NCBI GenBank assembly: GCA_947474565.1
Contig: CANJIS010000014.1
Location: 1-57,911, forward strand
DNA from: Alphaproteobacteria bacterium
Lineage (GTDB): Bacteria; Pseudomonadota; Alphaproteobacteria; Micropepsales; Micropepsaceae
DNA: 57,911 nt
Reading direction: 5' to 3'
Below the pieces are notes generated by a model. It saw only the letters and a list, made by a program, of their open reading frames with translations, searched no databases and was not told where the DNA came from. Below, piece by piece: positions 16,981-24,294 of this stretch. Made by a program: the position numbers and the translations under genes. Position 1 is the first letter of the stretch, and the number at the start of each line of letters is the position of its first letter.

Positions 16981-17367
16981 ATGATTGCGCCCATGCGAGT
17001 CTGGCTGTTTACCGCGAGTATCATGGGCGCCCTGGCGGTTTTGTGCGGCGCCTTCGCCGCGCACGGACTGGCGGCACGGCTTGACGCCAAGGCCCTTTCG
17101 GTTTTTGAAACCGGCGCGCGCTATCACATGTATCACGCCCTGGCGCTGGGCCTGGCCGCTTTCGCCATGCGCGGCGAGGCCGTAGGCCGGGCAAGGCTGG
17201 CCGCCATTCTTTTTCTGGCCGGTATTGTTTTGTTCTCAGGCTCGCTCTACTTGCTGGCGCTGACCGGCATTTCGGCGCTGGGCTTTGTCACGCCCGTTGG
17301 CGGGATGGCCTTCATCGCGGGCTGGATTTTACTGGCTCTGGCCGGACTCAAACTGCGTGACGTGTGA
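16981..17367 (+). CDS. DUF423 family membrane protein
   Basis: 128 residues, four transmembrane helices, with the family pattern GALAVLCGAFAAHGL near the N-terminus and ARYHMYHALALGLAAF, then LFSGSLYLLALTG and LGFVTPVGGMAFIAGW. Function is unknown in the family. AAGG lies 7 bases before ATG 16981. One base separates its stop from the CopC-like gene, so the two are coupled. Confidence 0.88.
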   Translation: MIAPMRVWLFTASIMGALAVLCGAFAAHGLAARLDAKALSVFETGARYHMYHALALGLAAFAMRGEAVGRARLAAILFLAGIVLFSGSLYLLALTGISALGFVTPVGGMAFIAGWILLALAGLKLRDV

Positions 17368-17368
17368 G

Positions 17369-17707
17369 ATGACCAAGTTGCTTCTAATCCCGGTGCTATG
17401 CTGTCTGGCGGCGCCGGCCTTTGCCGATGCGAAGCTGCAGAGATCGTCTCCCGCCGCCGGAGCCAAAGTGACGTCGTCCGCCCATGTCATTCTGCATTTC
17501 TCCGAAGCGATCGAGCCTGCCTTCAGCGGTGTTCTGCTGTTGGACAGTGATGGCCGCAACGTCAGCGGCGCGCCGGTCAAGATCGGCGGACTTGATATGG
17601 TGATGACGCCCGGGCCGCTTGCGCCAGGCGTCTATCATGTCGCCTGGCATGCGGTAGGCCATGACAGGCACCGTTTGGAAGGCGAATTCCGCTTCACCGT
17701 GAAGTAA
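17369..17707 (+). CDS. CopC-like periplasmic protein (CopC/YobA domain)
   Basis: 112 residues. The signal peptide ends AFA at 19. The mature CopC beta-sandwich shows the hallmarks LQRSSPAAGA, LHFSEAIEPAFSGVLL and LAPGVYHVAWHAVGHDRHRLEGEFRFTV. In copper-binding CopC the mature protein starts with His (HAxL), the Cu(II) ligand; here it reads DAKL, so that ligand is replaced by Asp20. The C-terminal HDRH region could still offer His ligands. Copper binding is therefore uncertain. It is coupled to DUF423; no CopD gene is nearby. Confidence 0.82.
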   Translation: MTKLLLIPVLCCLAAPAFADAKLQRSSPAAGAKVTSSAHVILHFSEAIEPAFSGVLLLDSDGRNVSGAPVKIGGLDMVMTPGPLAPGVYHVAWHAVGHDRHRLEGEFRFTVK

Positions 17708-17711
17708 AAGC

Positions 17712-17837
17712 CTAATGGTGCGGCGGCGGCACCGGACTGGGGCGTAGCGGTTTCTGCGCCGCCTTGAGATCGAAGCTCTTGGTCCCCATCAACGCCGCCA
17801 AGAAGCGGTCGCCCCGTTTTGAAATGTCATTAACGGA
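17712..17837 (-). pseudogene. Probable gene tail without a start
   Basis: On the minus strand an open frame runs from a TGA near 17838 to TAG at 17712-17714. It encodes a protein-like end, GDRFLAALMGTKSFDL then Lys/Ala/Gln and a Pro-rich PSPVPPPHH tail. There is no start codon at its head except an internal ATG. It looks like the 3' end of a gene whose front was lost between the CopC-like and cardiolipin synthase genes. Identity unknown; it could also be chance. Confidence 0.3.
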
Positions 17838-17905
17838 TCACTTTCATTAAACTTGATGACCTAGAGCCTGGTTTCAAGAAAATTACTTCTCCACCCCTTT
17901 CCTAG

Positions 17906-19366
17906 ATGAGCCCGACGCCGGTGTCTTCACTGCCCATCCTCTCGGGACCTGTTTCTTCCCCCGCTTGGGCGATCCTGGTGACGCTGCTCTATATCGTGCT
18001 GGCGGCCAGCGTCACCGTGGATGTGCTGCTGAAGAAAAGCGATGTGCGCGGCGCGCTGGGTTGGATTGGCGCGGCCTGGTTCTCGCCCATCCTGGGCGGG
18101 CTTCTTTATTACATGTTCGGCATCAACCTGGTGACCAGGCGGGCGCTGAAAATGGGGCGCAAGCGGGCGCGGACGGGCCGCTCCTCAGGCCACGATCAAC
18201 CCCCCGATGCGCCGGACCATATCCGCAACCTGCTGGAAGTCAGTGAGCGCGTCACCACCTGTTCTCTCACCGCGGGCAATGCTCTGACCATGCTGGAGGG
18301 GGGCGATGCCGTCTATCCGCAAATGCTGGCGGCCATAGCGGCGGCGGAAAAATCCATCGTCATGGCGTCTTACGTTTTCCGCAATGACAAGGCCGGCAAC
18401 CAATTCGCCGACGCCCTGATCGCCGCCAAGGCGCGCGGCGTGGCAGTGCGGGTGCTGCTGGACAGTGTCGGGATCGGTTATTTCCGGCCCATTATCTATC
18501 ACCGCATGCAGCGGGGCGGAGTTTTCGCCGCGCGCTTCCTGCACACCTGGCTGCCCTGGCGCATGCCTTTTCTCAACATGCGCAATCACCGCAAGATCCT
18601 GGTGGTGGACGGCAGACTGGCCTTTACCGGCGGCATGAATGTGGGGGCGGAAAATTCAAAGTCTCCGCACCCCAAGGATTACATCCTCGACATTCATTTC
18701 CGTGTCGAAGGTCCGGTGGTGCGCCAGGTCATGGATGCTTTCGCACGCGACTGGAGTTTCACCACCGAAGAAGTTCTGGACGAAGATTTCTGGTGGCCAA
18801 AACTGAAAGAGGCGGGAGACATCTATGCCCGCGGCGTCAGCTCAGGTCCGGATGCCGATATCTACAAGCTGGAAATGATCCTGGGCGCGGCGCTGAACGC
18901 CGCCAAGAAACATATCCGCATTCTCACGCCTTATTTCCTGCCCGATGCGCGGCTGCAATTCGCCATCGCCCTGGCCGGTCTGCGGGGCGTGCGGGTGGAT
19001 ATCGTGATCCCGGAACGCTGCAATTATCTGGTGATGGACTGGGCGATGCGGGCGCATTTGCGCTTCTTCAGTCACATCGCCGCCAACATCTACACCACGC
19101 CCCAGCCCTTCGATCACTCCAAGCTGTGCACGGTGGATGGGAGCTGGAGCCTGATCGGCAGTTCCAATTGGGATGCGCGCAGCTTCCGGCTGAATTTTGA
19201 ATTCGACCTGGAATGCTACGATCCGGTTCTCACCAAAAAACTGGAAGGCATGATCGACGACCGGATCGGCCGGGCCAAGCGCCTGGACGTGAAGGCGCTG
19301 ACAAAGCGGCCCATCCCCGTGCGGCTGCGCGATGCAGCCGCACGGTTGATGATGCCGTATCTCTAA
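17906..19366 (+). CDS. cls: Cardiolipin synthase, phospholipase-D family
   Basis: 486 residues. Two N-terminal transmembrane segments (20-42 and 50-72) are followed by two PLD domains with complete HKD motifs: His228-x-Lys230...Asp235 (HRKILVVDGRLAFTGG) and His404-x-Lys406...Asp411 (HSKLCTVDGSWSLIGSSN). Topology and length match bacterial Cls enzymes, which condense two phosphatidylglycerols to cardiolipin and glycerol at the inner membrane. ATG 17906 has no strong ribosome site. It is monocistronic and converges on the cupin gene. Confidence 0.93.
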   Translation: MSPTPVSSLPILSGPVSSPAWAILVTLLYIVLAASVTVDVLLKKSDVRGALGWIGAAWFSPILGGLLYYMFGINLVTRRALKMGRKRARTGRSSGHDQPPDAPDHIRNLLEVSERVTTCSLTAGNALTMLEGGDAVYPQMLAAIAAAEKSIVMASYVFRNDKAGNQFADALIAAKARGVAVRVLLDSVGIGYFRPIIYHRMQRGGVFAARFLHTWLPWRMPFLNMRNHRKILVVDGRLAFTGGMNVGAENSKSPHPKDYILDIHFRVEGPVVRQVMDAFARDWSFTTEEVLDEDFWWPKLKEAGDIYARGVSSGPDADIYKLEMILGAALNAAKKHIRILTPYFLPDARLQFAIALAGLRGVRVDIVIPERCNYLVMDWAMRAHLRFFSHIAANIYTTPQPFDHSKLCTVDGSWSLIGSSNWDARSFRLNFEFDLECYDPVLTKKLEGMIDDRIGRAKRLDVKALTKRPIPVRLRDAAARLMMPYL

Positions 19367-19374
19367 TAAGAGAG

Positions 19375-19758
19375 TTACTGGGCCGCGTTACGGAGCGGCG
19401 CGCCCTTGTCGAGGACGTACGTGACGGCCAGCTCAACATCGGTGGTGCCGACATTCTTGCCGTCATGCTTGATGCCGCGCGCCACGGTGAAGGAGCCACC
19501 GGCTTTATAGTCGGTGTCCTTGCCATCAGCGGTCACGCGAAAGTCGCCGGAAATGATCTGGGTGATTTCTTCGCCGTCATGGGTGTGCAGGCCGATGCTT
19601 TCGCCCGGCTTGAGAACGCGATGAGCGATGTAAACGGTCTGCGGCTTGCCCGTCATGGGCACATCATAGGTCTGCATCGGGGCAGCAGCAGGAGCGGTCT
19701 GCGCCTGTGCGATGGCGGCGGAAGCGACGAGCAGGACGGAAGCAAGAAGGATACGCAT
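19375..19758 (-). CDS. Secreted cupin-domain protein
   Basis: 127 residues with a signal peptide (1 to about 20, IAQAQ). The cupin motif 1 is LKPGESIGLHTHDGEEITQIISGDF, whose two His and Glu are metal ligands, with motif 2 weaker near TVARGIKHDGKN. This looks like a small periplasmic metal-binding cupin; no enzyme activity can be named. It converges with cls (8 bp apart) and is divergent from the OGT gene. Confidence 0.85.
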   Translation of the reverse strand: MRILLASVLLVASAAIAQAQTAPAAAPMQTYDVPMTGKPQTVYIAHRVLKPGESIGLHTHDGEEITQIISGDFRVTADGKDTDYKAGGSFTVARGIKHDGKNVGTTDVELAVTYVLDKGAPLRNAAQ

Positions 19759-19893
19759 GACGGCCCCTTTGGCTGATTTTCGGGCCGGATAGTGTCCGGG
19801 CTATGGCCCCAAGACAAGCCGTCCCGGACGGGCATTTGCGCGCAGAAAAGCCATGCTAATCTGCCGCCTCACCCCGCCCCGAATGAAAGCGCC

Positions 19894-21978
19894 ATGACGC
19901 CCCAGGAGGCCACAGAACAAAGCCTGAAATTGCACCAGGCGGGACGGCTGGACGATGCGCGGAGCCTTTATGAGGCGGCGCTGGCGCGCCAGGCCGATTA
20001 CCACCCTGCCCTGTATTATCTGGGCCTGCTGCGCCGCCAGATGAACGATCCGGCCGGTGCGCTTACGGTGCTGGAAAAAGCCCGTGTGGCGGCACCCGCT
20101 GACTACGCCCATTTGCCGGCCCTGATCGCCACCCTGGGCGAAGTGCTGCTGGATCTGCGGCGGACGCAAGAGGCGCTGGCGGCATTCGACCAGGCCGTGG
20201 CGCGCGATCCGGGTCTTGCCGCGGCCTGGAACAATCGCGGCCTGGCGCAGAACGAACTGGGCCAGCCCGAACAGGCGCTGGAAAGTTTTGCCCGCGCCGC
20301 AATGCTGGCGCCTGGCAGCATAGAGCCGCTCAACAATCACGGCGATATGCTCAAACAGCTGCGCCGCCATGAAGACGCTTTGGTTAGCTTCGCGCGGGCG
20401 CTGGCGCTTGATCCTCATGACAGCGCCACGCTGTATAATCGTGCCGCGACGCTGGCGGAGCTGGGCCGGACAGACGACGCGATTGCCGATTACAGCAAGG
20501 CGCTGACCCGCAGTCCCGGTTTCGCCGAGGCGCTGTTCGCGCGCAGCCATCTTTTGACGCGCAAGGGCGAACTGCAAGCCGCTCTGGCCGACTTGAACCG
20601 GCTGATGCAAGGCACGCCGGATTTTCCCTTTGGCCGTGGCGCCCTGATGCGGCTGAAGCTGATGACGGCGGATTGGGACGATTTCGAGCAACAGAAGCTG
20701 CTGCTGGACGAAGCGGTGCGGGCCGGAAAAAAAGCCATCGCGCCGCTTTTCTATCTCGCTGTGGCGGATCGGCCCGACGATATTCATCGCTGCGCCACGA
20801 TTTATGCGCAAAGCCATTTCCACTCGCGCCCGCCTGTGCCACGCAATGAGCCTCGCCGGCCCGGCCCCATTCGCGTCGGCTATGTCTGCGGCGAATTCCG
20901 CGTTCATGCTGTGCTCTACCTGCTGACCGGATTGTTCGAAACCCATGACCGCGGCAATTTTGAAATCATCGCCTTTGATAATGGCCGTGGGGATGGCAGC
21001 GATCTGCGGGCGCGGTTCGAGAAGGCGGTGGACAAGATCATCGAGATCACCCGCCTGTCGGACAGTCAGGCTGCCGCGCGCATTGCAGCGGAAGAGATTG
21101 ATATCCTGGTGGATCTGAACGGCTATAGCGGCGAACAAAGGCTGGGTGTGTTTGCGCGAAAGCCGGCGCCGGTTCAGGTGTCTTACCTGGCCTATCCCGG
21201 CACATTGGGCGCGCCATGGATGGATTACATCCTGGCCGACAAAATCGTGATCCCTGAAACACAAGCAGCCGACTACAGCGAAAAGGTCGCCTGGTTGCCC
21301 GGCAGCTATCAGGTCAATGACAGCAAGCGCGCCATCGGCAAGACGCCGAGCCGGACCGAAGCCGGCCTGCCCCCGAACGGCTTTGTCTTCTGCAATTTCA
21401 ATCAGGCGGAAAAACGCTCGCCCCAGGCCTTTTCAAGCTGGATGCGCATTCTGGCTGCCGTGCCGGGCAGCGTGCTGTGGTTGCCGCGTCCCAATGTTTT
21501 GGCCGAACAGAATCTGAAAAAAGAAGCCGGCAAGCGCGGCATCGCGCCGGAACGGCTGGTCTTCGCCCCGCATGTCCCCAGCTTTGAAGATCATCTGGGG
21601 CGCGTGGCGCTGGCCGATCTGTTCCTTGATGGCGGGCCCTATGGCGCCCACACCACCGCCAGCGACGCGCTGTGGGCCGGTGTGCCGCTGATCACACTGA
21701 TGGGTGGTGCTTTTGCCGGCCGGGTGGCGTCCAGTCTGTTGCTGGCTTTGGGCTTGCCGGAACTGGTGACAAACAGCGAAGCGGAATTCGAAGCCCTGGC
21801 GATCAACCTGGCGCAATCGCATGAGCGATTGAAAGCGTTGCGCGAAAAACTGGATCAGCAGCGGGCCACAGCGCCCTTGTTCGATACGGCGCGCACCACC
21901 CGGGCCATTGAAAAGGCCTATCAGACCATGTTTGAAAATCGCGGCAAAACGCCCGCGAGCTTTTCAGTTGCGGATTAG
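19894..21978 (+). CDS. TPR protein with OGT/SPINDLY-type (GT41) glycosyltransferase domain
   Basis: 694 residues from ATG 19894. Residues 1-280 are tandem TPRs (e.g. GLAAAWNNRGLAQNELGQPE, SATLYNRAATLAELGRTDDA). Residues 320-680 match the GT41 O-GlcNAc transferase catalytic half: GYVCGEFRVHAVLYLLTGLFE, ILVDLNGYSGEQR, PAPVQVSYLAYPGTLGAPWMDY, FCNFNQAEKRSPQAFSSW and DLFLDGGPYGAHTTASDALW. Such enzymes transfer a sugar from a nucleotide donor onto Ser/Thr of proteins; in bacteria some modify surface proteins or adhesins. Donor and target here are unknown. Its stop overlaps the end of a degraded histidine kinase on the other strand. Confidence 0.9.
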   Translation: MTPQEATEQSLKLHQAGRLDDARSLYEAALARQADYHPALYYLGLLRRQMNDPAGALTVLEKARVAAPADYAHLPALIATLGEVLLDLRRTQEALAAFDQAVARDPGLAAAWNNRGLAQNELGQPEQALESFARAAMLAPGSIEPLNNHGDMLKQLRRHEDALVSFARALALDPHDSATLYNRAATLAELGRTDDAIADYSKALTRSPGFAEALFARSHLLTRKGELQAALADLNRLMQGTPDFPFGRGALMRLKLMTADWDDFEQQKLLLDEAVRAGKKAIAPLFYLAVADRPDDIHRCATIYAQSHFHSRPPVPRNEPRRPGPIRVGYVCGEFRVHAVLYLLTGLFETHDRGNFEIIAFDNGRGDGSDLRARFEKAVDKIIEITRLSDSQAAARIAAEEIDILVDLNGYSGEQRLGVFARKPAPVQVSYLAYPGTLGAPWMDYILADKIVIPETQAADYSEKVAWLPGSYQVNDSKRAIGKTPSRTEAGLPPNGFVFCNFNQAEKRSPQAFSSWMRILAAVPGSVLWLPRPNVLAEQNLKKEAGKRGIAPERLVFAPHVPSFEDHLGRVALADLFLDGGPYGAHTTASDALWAGVPLITLMGGAFAGRVASSLLLALGLPELVTNSEAEFEALAINLAQSHERLKALREKLDQQRATAPLFDTARTTRAIEKAYQTMFENRGKTPASFSVAD

Positions 21979-22223
21979 GCCGCGCTGCGAGTCTGGGCGT
22001 GTCCGCGCGGCAGGCGGAAAAATACCTTGGTGCCGATATTGGCCTCGCTTTCCAGCCACACCGTGCCGCCATGCATTTCAACAATGCCACGCACAATGGA
22101 AAGGCCCAGGCCGGTGCCTTCATAACGCCGAGCGATCTTGGCGTCGCCCCGGTGGAAGGGTTCGAACACGCTTTTCTTGTGCTCGTCGGCGATGCCGATA
22201 CCGGTGTCGCGGACACAGACCTT
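21975..22223 (-). pseudogene. Histidine kinase C-terminal remnant
   Basis: The minus-strand frame encodes the end of a sensor kinase ATPase domain: VCVRDTGIGIADEHKKSVF, FEPFHRGDAKIARRYEGTGLG, LSIVRGIVEMHGGTVWLESE and a normal stop. The G1 box (DTGIGI) and G2 box (GTGLGLS) are present, but the N-box, dimerisation domain and sensor are absent. The homology ends abruptly near 22223, where another gene remnant begins on the opposite strand. Confidence 0.85.
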
Positions 22224-22440
22224 GATCGGCTATGTGACACTGGGCACCAACGACATGCAAAAAGCGGCGAAATTCTATGACGCCCTGGCCAAGGAAATGG
22301 GCACTGGCCGCATGATGGAGACGGAGAAATTCATCGCCCATGGCACGCCGGGCGGCGGCGCCAGCATCGGCATCGGCATCACCAAGCCGCATGACGGCAA
22401 CAAGCTCAACGCCTTTGTGATGGAGCATGGCGGCCAGTAA
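22222..22440 (+). pseudogene. VOC (glyoxalase-like) protein remnant
   Basis: From TTG 22222 the plus strand reads LIGYVTLGTNDMQKAAKFYDAL, then GRMMETEKFIAHGTPGGGAS and IGITKPHDGNKLNAF before a stop, clearly the start of a VOC-superfamily protein. The start codon is lost (or TTG) at the junction with the kinase remnant. The protein ends after about 72 residues, where family members usually reach 120 or more. Both ends therefore look damaged, and I read this as a pseudogene fragment. Confidence 0.75.
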
Positions 22441-22468
22441 GGCTGCTGCATCAACCGCAAAAAAGCGA

Positions 22469-22870
22469 TCAATAAGGCTTGTAGCTTTTTTCCTCGACCA
22501 GCTCGGACGCCAGCTTGAGATTGAGCTGCTTCTTGAGCGCGGCACGTTCGTCGTTGCGCTTATAGACCGCGCGCGCCAGGTCGATGAACTCCTCGTCAAA
22601 GGCGCGCGCCGCTTCCTTACCGCGGATGCGGTCTTCGATATCCCACAAGGTCTCATTCACGGTTTTGAGCTTGGCGGTGATGGCGGCGGCTTCGGCGTCG
22701 GCGGCCAGCACCGGGTCTGTCATCACGCGGAGTGCATCCAGCTCACGGCGGACATTGGCCAGGGCGGATTCACTTTCCAGGCGGTCGCGCTTGATTTCCA
22801 GGATGGTGATCTTGTCGATCAACTCACCCCAGGAGACGGGGACATGCGGTGTGGTGGTTTTGGTGGTCAC
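22469..22870 (-). CDS. DUF6165 family protein
   Basis: 133 residues, highly charged and helical: VPVSWGELIDKITILEIKRD near the N-terminus and LVEEKSYKPY at the C-terminus match the DUF6165 family, conserved in proteobacteria, with no established function. The composition (KITILEIKRDRLESES, RELDAL) suggests coiled coil. It lies 64 bp downstream of the tRNA-Lys gene on the same strand. Confidence 0.82.
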   Translation of the reverse strand: MTTKTTTPHVPVSWGELIDKITILEIKRDRLESESALANVRRELDALRVMTDPVLAADAEAAAITAKLKTVNETLWDIEDRIRGKEAARAFDEEFIDLARAVYKRNDERAALKKQLNLKLASELVEEKSYKPY

Positions 22871-22906
22871 GGAACGAAGCCGCCTTTTGAGTTTTCTCCT
22901 GCCGCG

Positions 22907-22929
22907 TTTCCAATGCTCTGCATTGGAAA
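22907..22929 (-). other. Perfect 10-bp hairpin just downstream of tRNA-Lys
   Basis: TTTCCAATGC / GCATTGGAAA with a three-base loop begins 5 nt after the encoded CCA end of the tRNA. No T-run follows, so it is not a standard terminator. It may protect or mark the 3' end for processing, or be a Rho-linked stem. Confidence 0.5.
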
Positions 22930-22934
22930 GTGAA

Positions 22935-23010
22935 TGGTGGGTGATGTAGGGATCGAACCTACGACCCGATGATTAAGAGTCATCTGCTCTACCAACTGAG
23001 CTAATCACCC
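22935..23010 (-). tRNA. tRNA-Lys, anticodon CTT
   Basis: On the minus strand the gene starts GGGTGATTAGCTCAGTTGG at 23010. The anticodon stem GATGA/TCATC encloses loop CTCTTAA, giving anticodon CTT. The T arm is GTAGGTTCGATCCCTAC. The 7-bp acceptor stem GGGTGAT/ATCACCC is perfect, the discriminator base is A, and CCA is encoded (22937-22935). Confidence 0.97.
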
Positions 23011-23139
23011 GCACCATCCCTGCGCCATTTACGCCGGCACATTGGGAGCGGGGCTTATAGCCAAGGGTGGCGAGGCTGTCCACAAGCCCTTGCCGGGGTT
23101 GCCGATTTCATGCACAGGCGGCCTAAAACGCTTTAAAAG

Positions 23140-24294
23140 CTAGATGATTCCGCCGGAATACCGGGGGATTTCGACCTGGCGGTGGACATGCACGCTCATC
23201 AAAAGGCCGAAACCGAACATCACGGTAAGCATGGCGGTGCCGCCATAGGACAAAAGCGGCATGGGAATTCCGACCACCGGGATCAGGCCCATCACCATCA
23301 GGCCATTGATCATAATGTAGAAGAAAAAATTGAGGGTGATGCCCATGGCGAGCAACCGGCCGAAGTGGCTGCGGGCGCTGGTGGCGATCTGCAAGCCGTA
23401 GAAAATCACCACCGCGAACAGGATCAGCAGCGCCACCGAACCGACAAAGCCGAATTCCTCAGCGAAATTCGTGAAAATGAAATCGGTCTGCTTTTCCGGC
23501 AGGAAATTCAGCCGGCTCTGGGTCCCCTGCAGGAAGCCTTTGCCCGAGATGCCGCCCGAACCGATGGCGACCTTGGCCTGGGTAATGTTCCAGCCCGCAC
23601 CCAGGGCATCGGCTTCCGGGTCCAGGAATGTCATCACCCGGGCCTTCTGGTAATCGTGCATCACATATTCCCAGGCGGTGGGTATCGCGATTGCCACCGC
23701 GGTCAACGCCGGCACGATCCAGTACCAGGACAGGCCAGCCAGGAAGAGCAGCGCGCAGCCATCCATGACAATGATGAGCGTGGTGCCCAGATTGGGCTCC
23801 ATCACCACCAGCATCGCAGGCACGCCGATCATAGCCAGGGCGATGCCCAGGTTGAGCGGCTTGGAGACTTCTTCCACGCTTTTTCTGTGCAGAAAGCGGG
23901 CGAGCGCCAGCACCAGCGAGACTTTCATCAATTCGGAAGGTTGCAGTTCTACCGGTCCCAGCGAGATCCAGCGCTGCGCGCCCAGCCCGGCATGGCCGAC
24001 CACGACCACAGCAATCAGCAGCAGCAGCGCCAATCCATAAGCGGGATACGCCAGGCTCATCCAGACGCGTATGTCGATGAGCGCAACCACGACCAGGATC
24101 AGGCAGCCCACCATGAAACGCAAAATCTGCGGCGTGGCCCAGGGATTGAACCGGCCGCCGGCCACCGAATACAGCATGGCGAAACCGCAGCAGGCGATCA
24201 CCGTGATCAGGAGAACCAGCCCCCAATTCACATCGGTGAGCTTTTCCGCAAGGCTCAGTGTGCGCTTGGCGGCGGCGTAGGCCCGGATGGCCAT
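23140..24294 (-). CDS. rodA: RodA, SEDS-family peptidoglycan glycosyltransferase
   Basis: 384 residues, about ten transmembrane helices. The family landmarks are visible: LGAQRWISLGPVELQPSELMK, then GTTLIIVMDGCALLFLAG, FLPEKQTDFIFTNFAEEFGF and IPVVGIPMPLLSYGGTAML near the C-terminus. RodA polymerises lipid II during side-wall elongation together with PBP2. Its ATG overlaps the mrdA stop by one base (TGATG), and it is the last gene of the mre/mrd operon. Confidence 0.96.
   Translation of the reverse strand: MAIRAYAAAKRTLSLAEKLTDVNWGLVLLITVIACCGFAMLYSVAGGRFNPWATPQILRFMVGCLILVVVALIDIRVWMSLAYPAYGLALLLLIAVVVVGHAGLGAQRWISLGPVELQPSELMKVSLVLALARFLHRKSVEEVSKPLNLGIALAMIGVPAMLVVMEPNLGTTLIIVMDGCALLFLAGLSWYWIVPALTAVAIAIPTAWEYVMHDYQKARVMTFLDPEADALGAGWNITQAKVAIGSGGISGKGFLQGTQSRLNFLPEKQTDFIFTNFAEEFGFVGSVALLILFAVVIFYGLQIATSARSHFGRLLAMGITLNFFFYIMINGLMVMGLIPVVGIPMPLLSYGGTAMLTVMFGFGLLMSVHVHRQVEIPRYSGGII

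Noticed and set aside
23040..23090. Promoter for tRNA-Lys (TATAAG with upstream TTGTGG)
   Set aside because: Spacing of about 20 bases is outside the usual range, so I did not list it.
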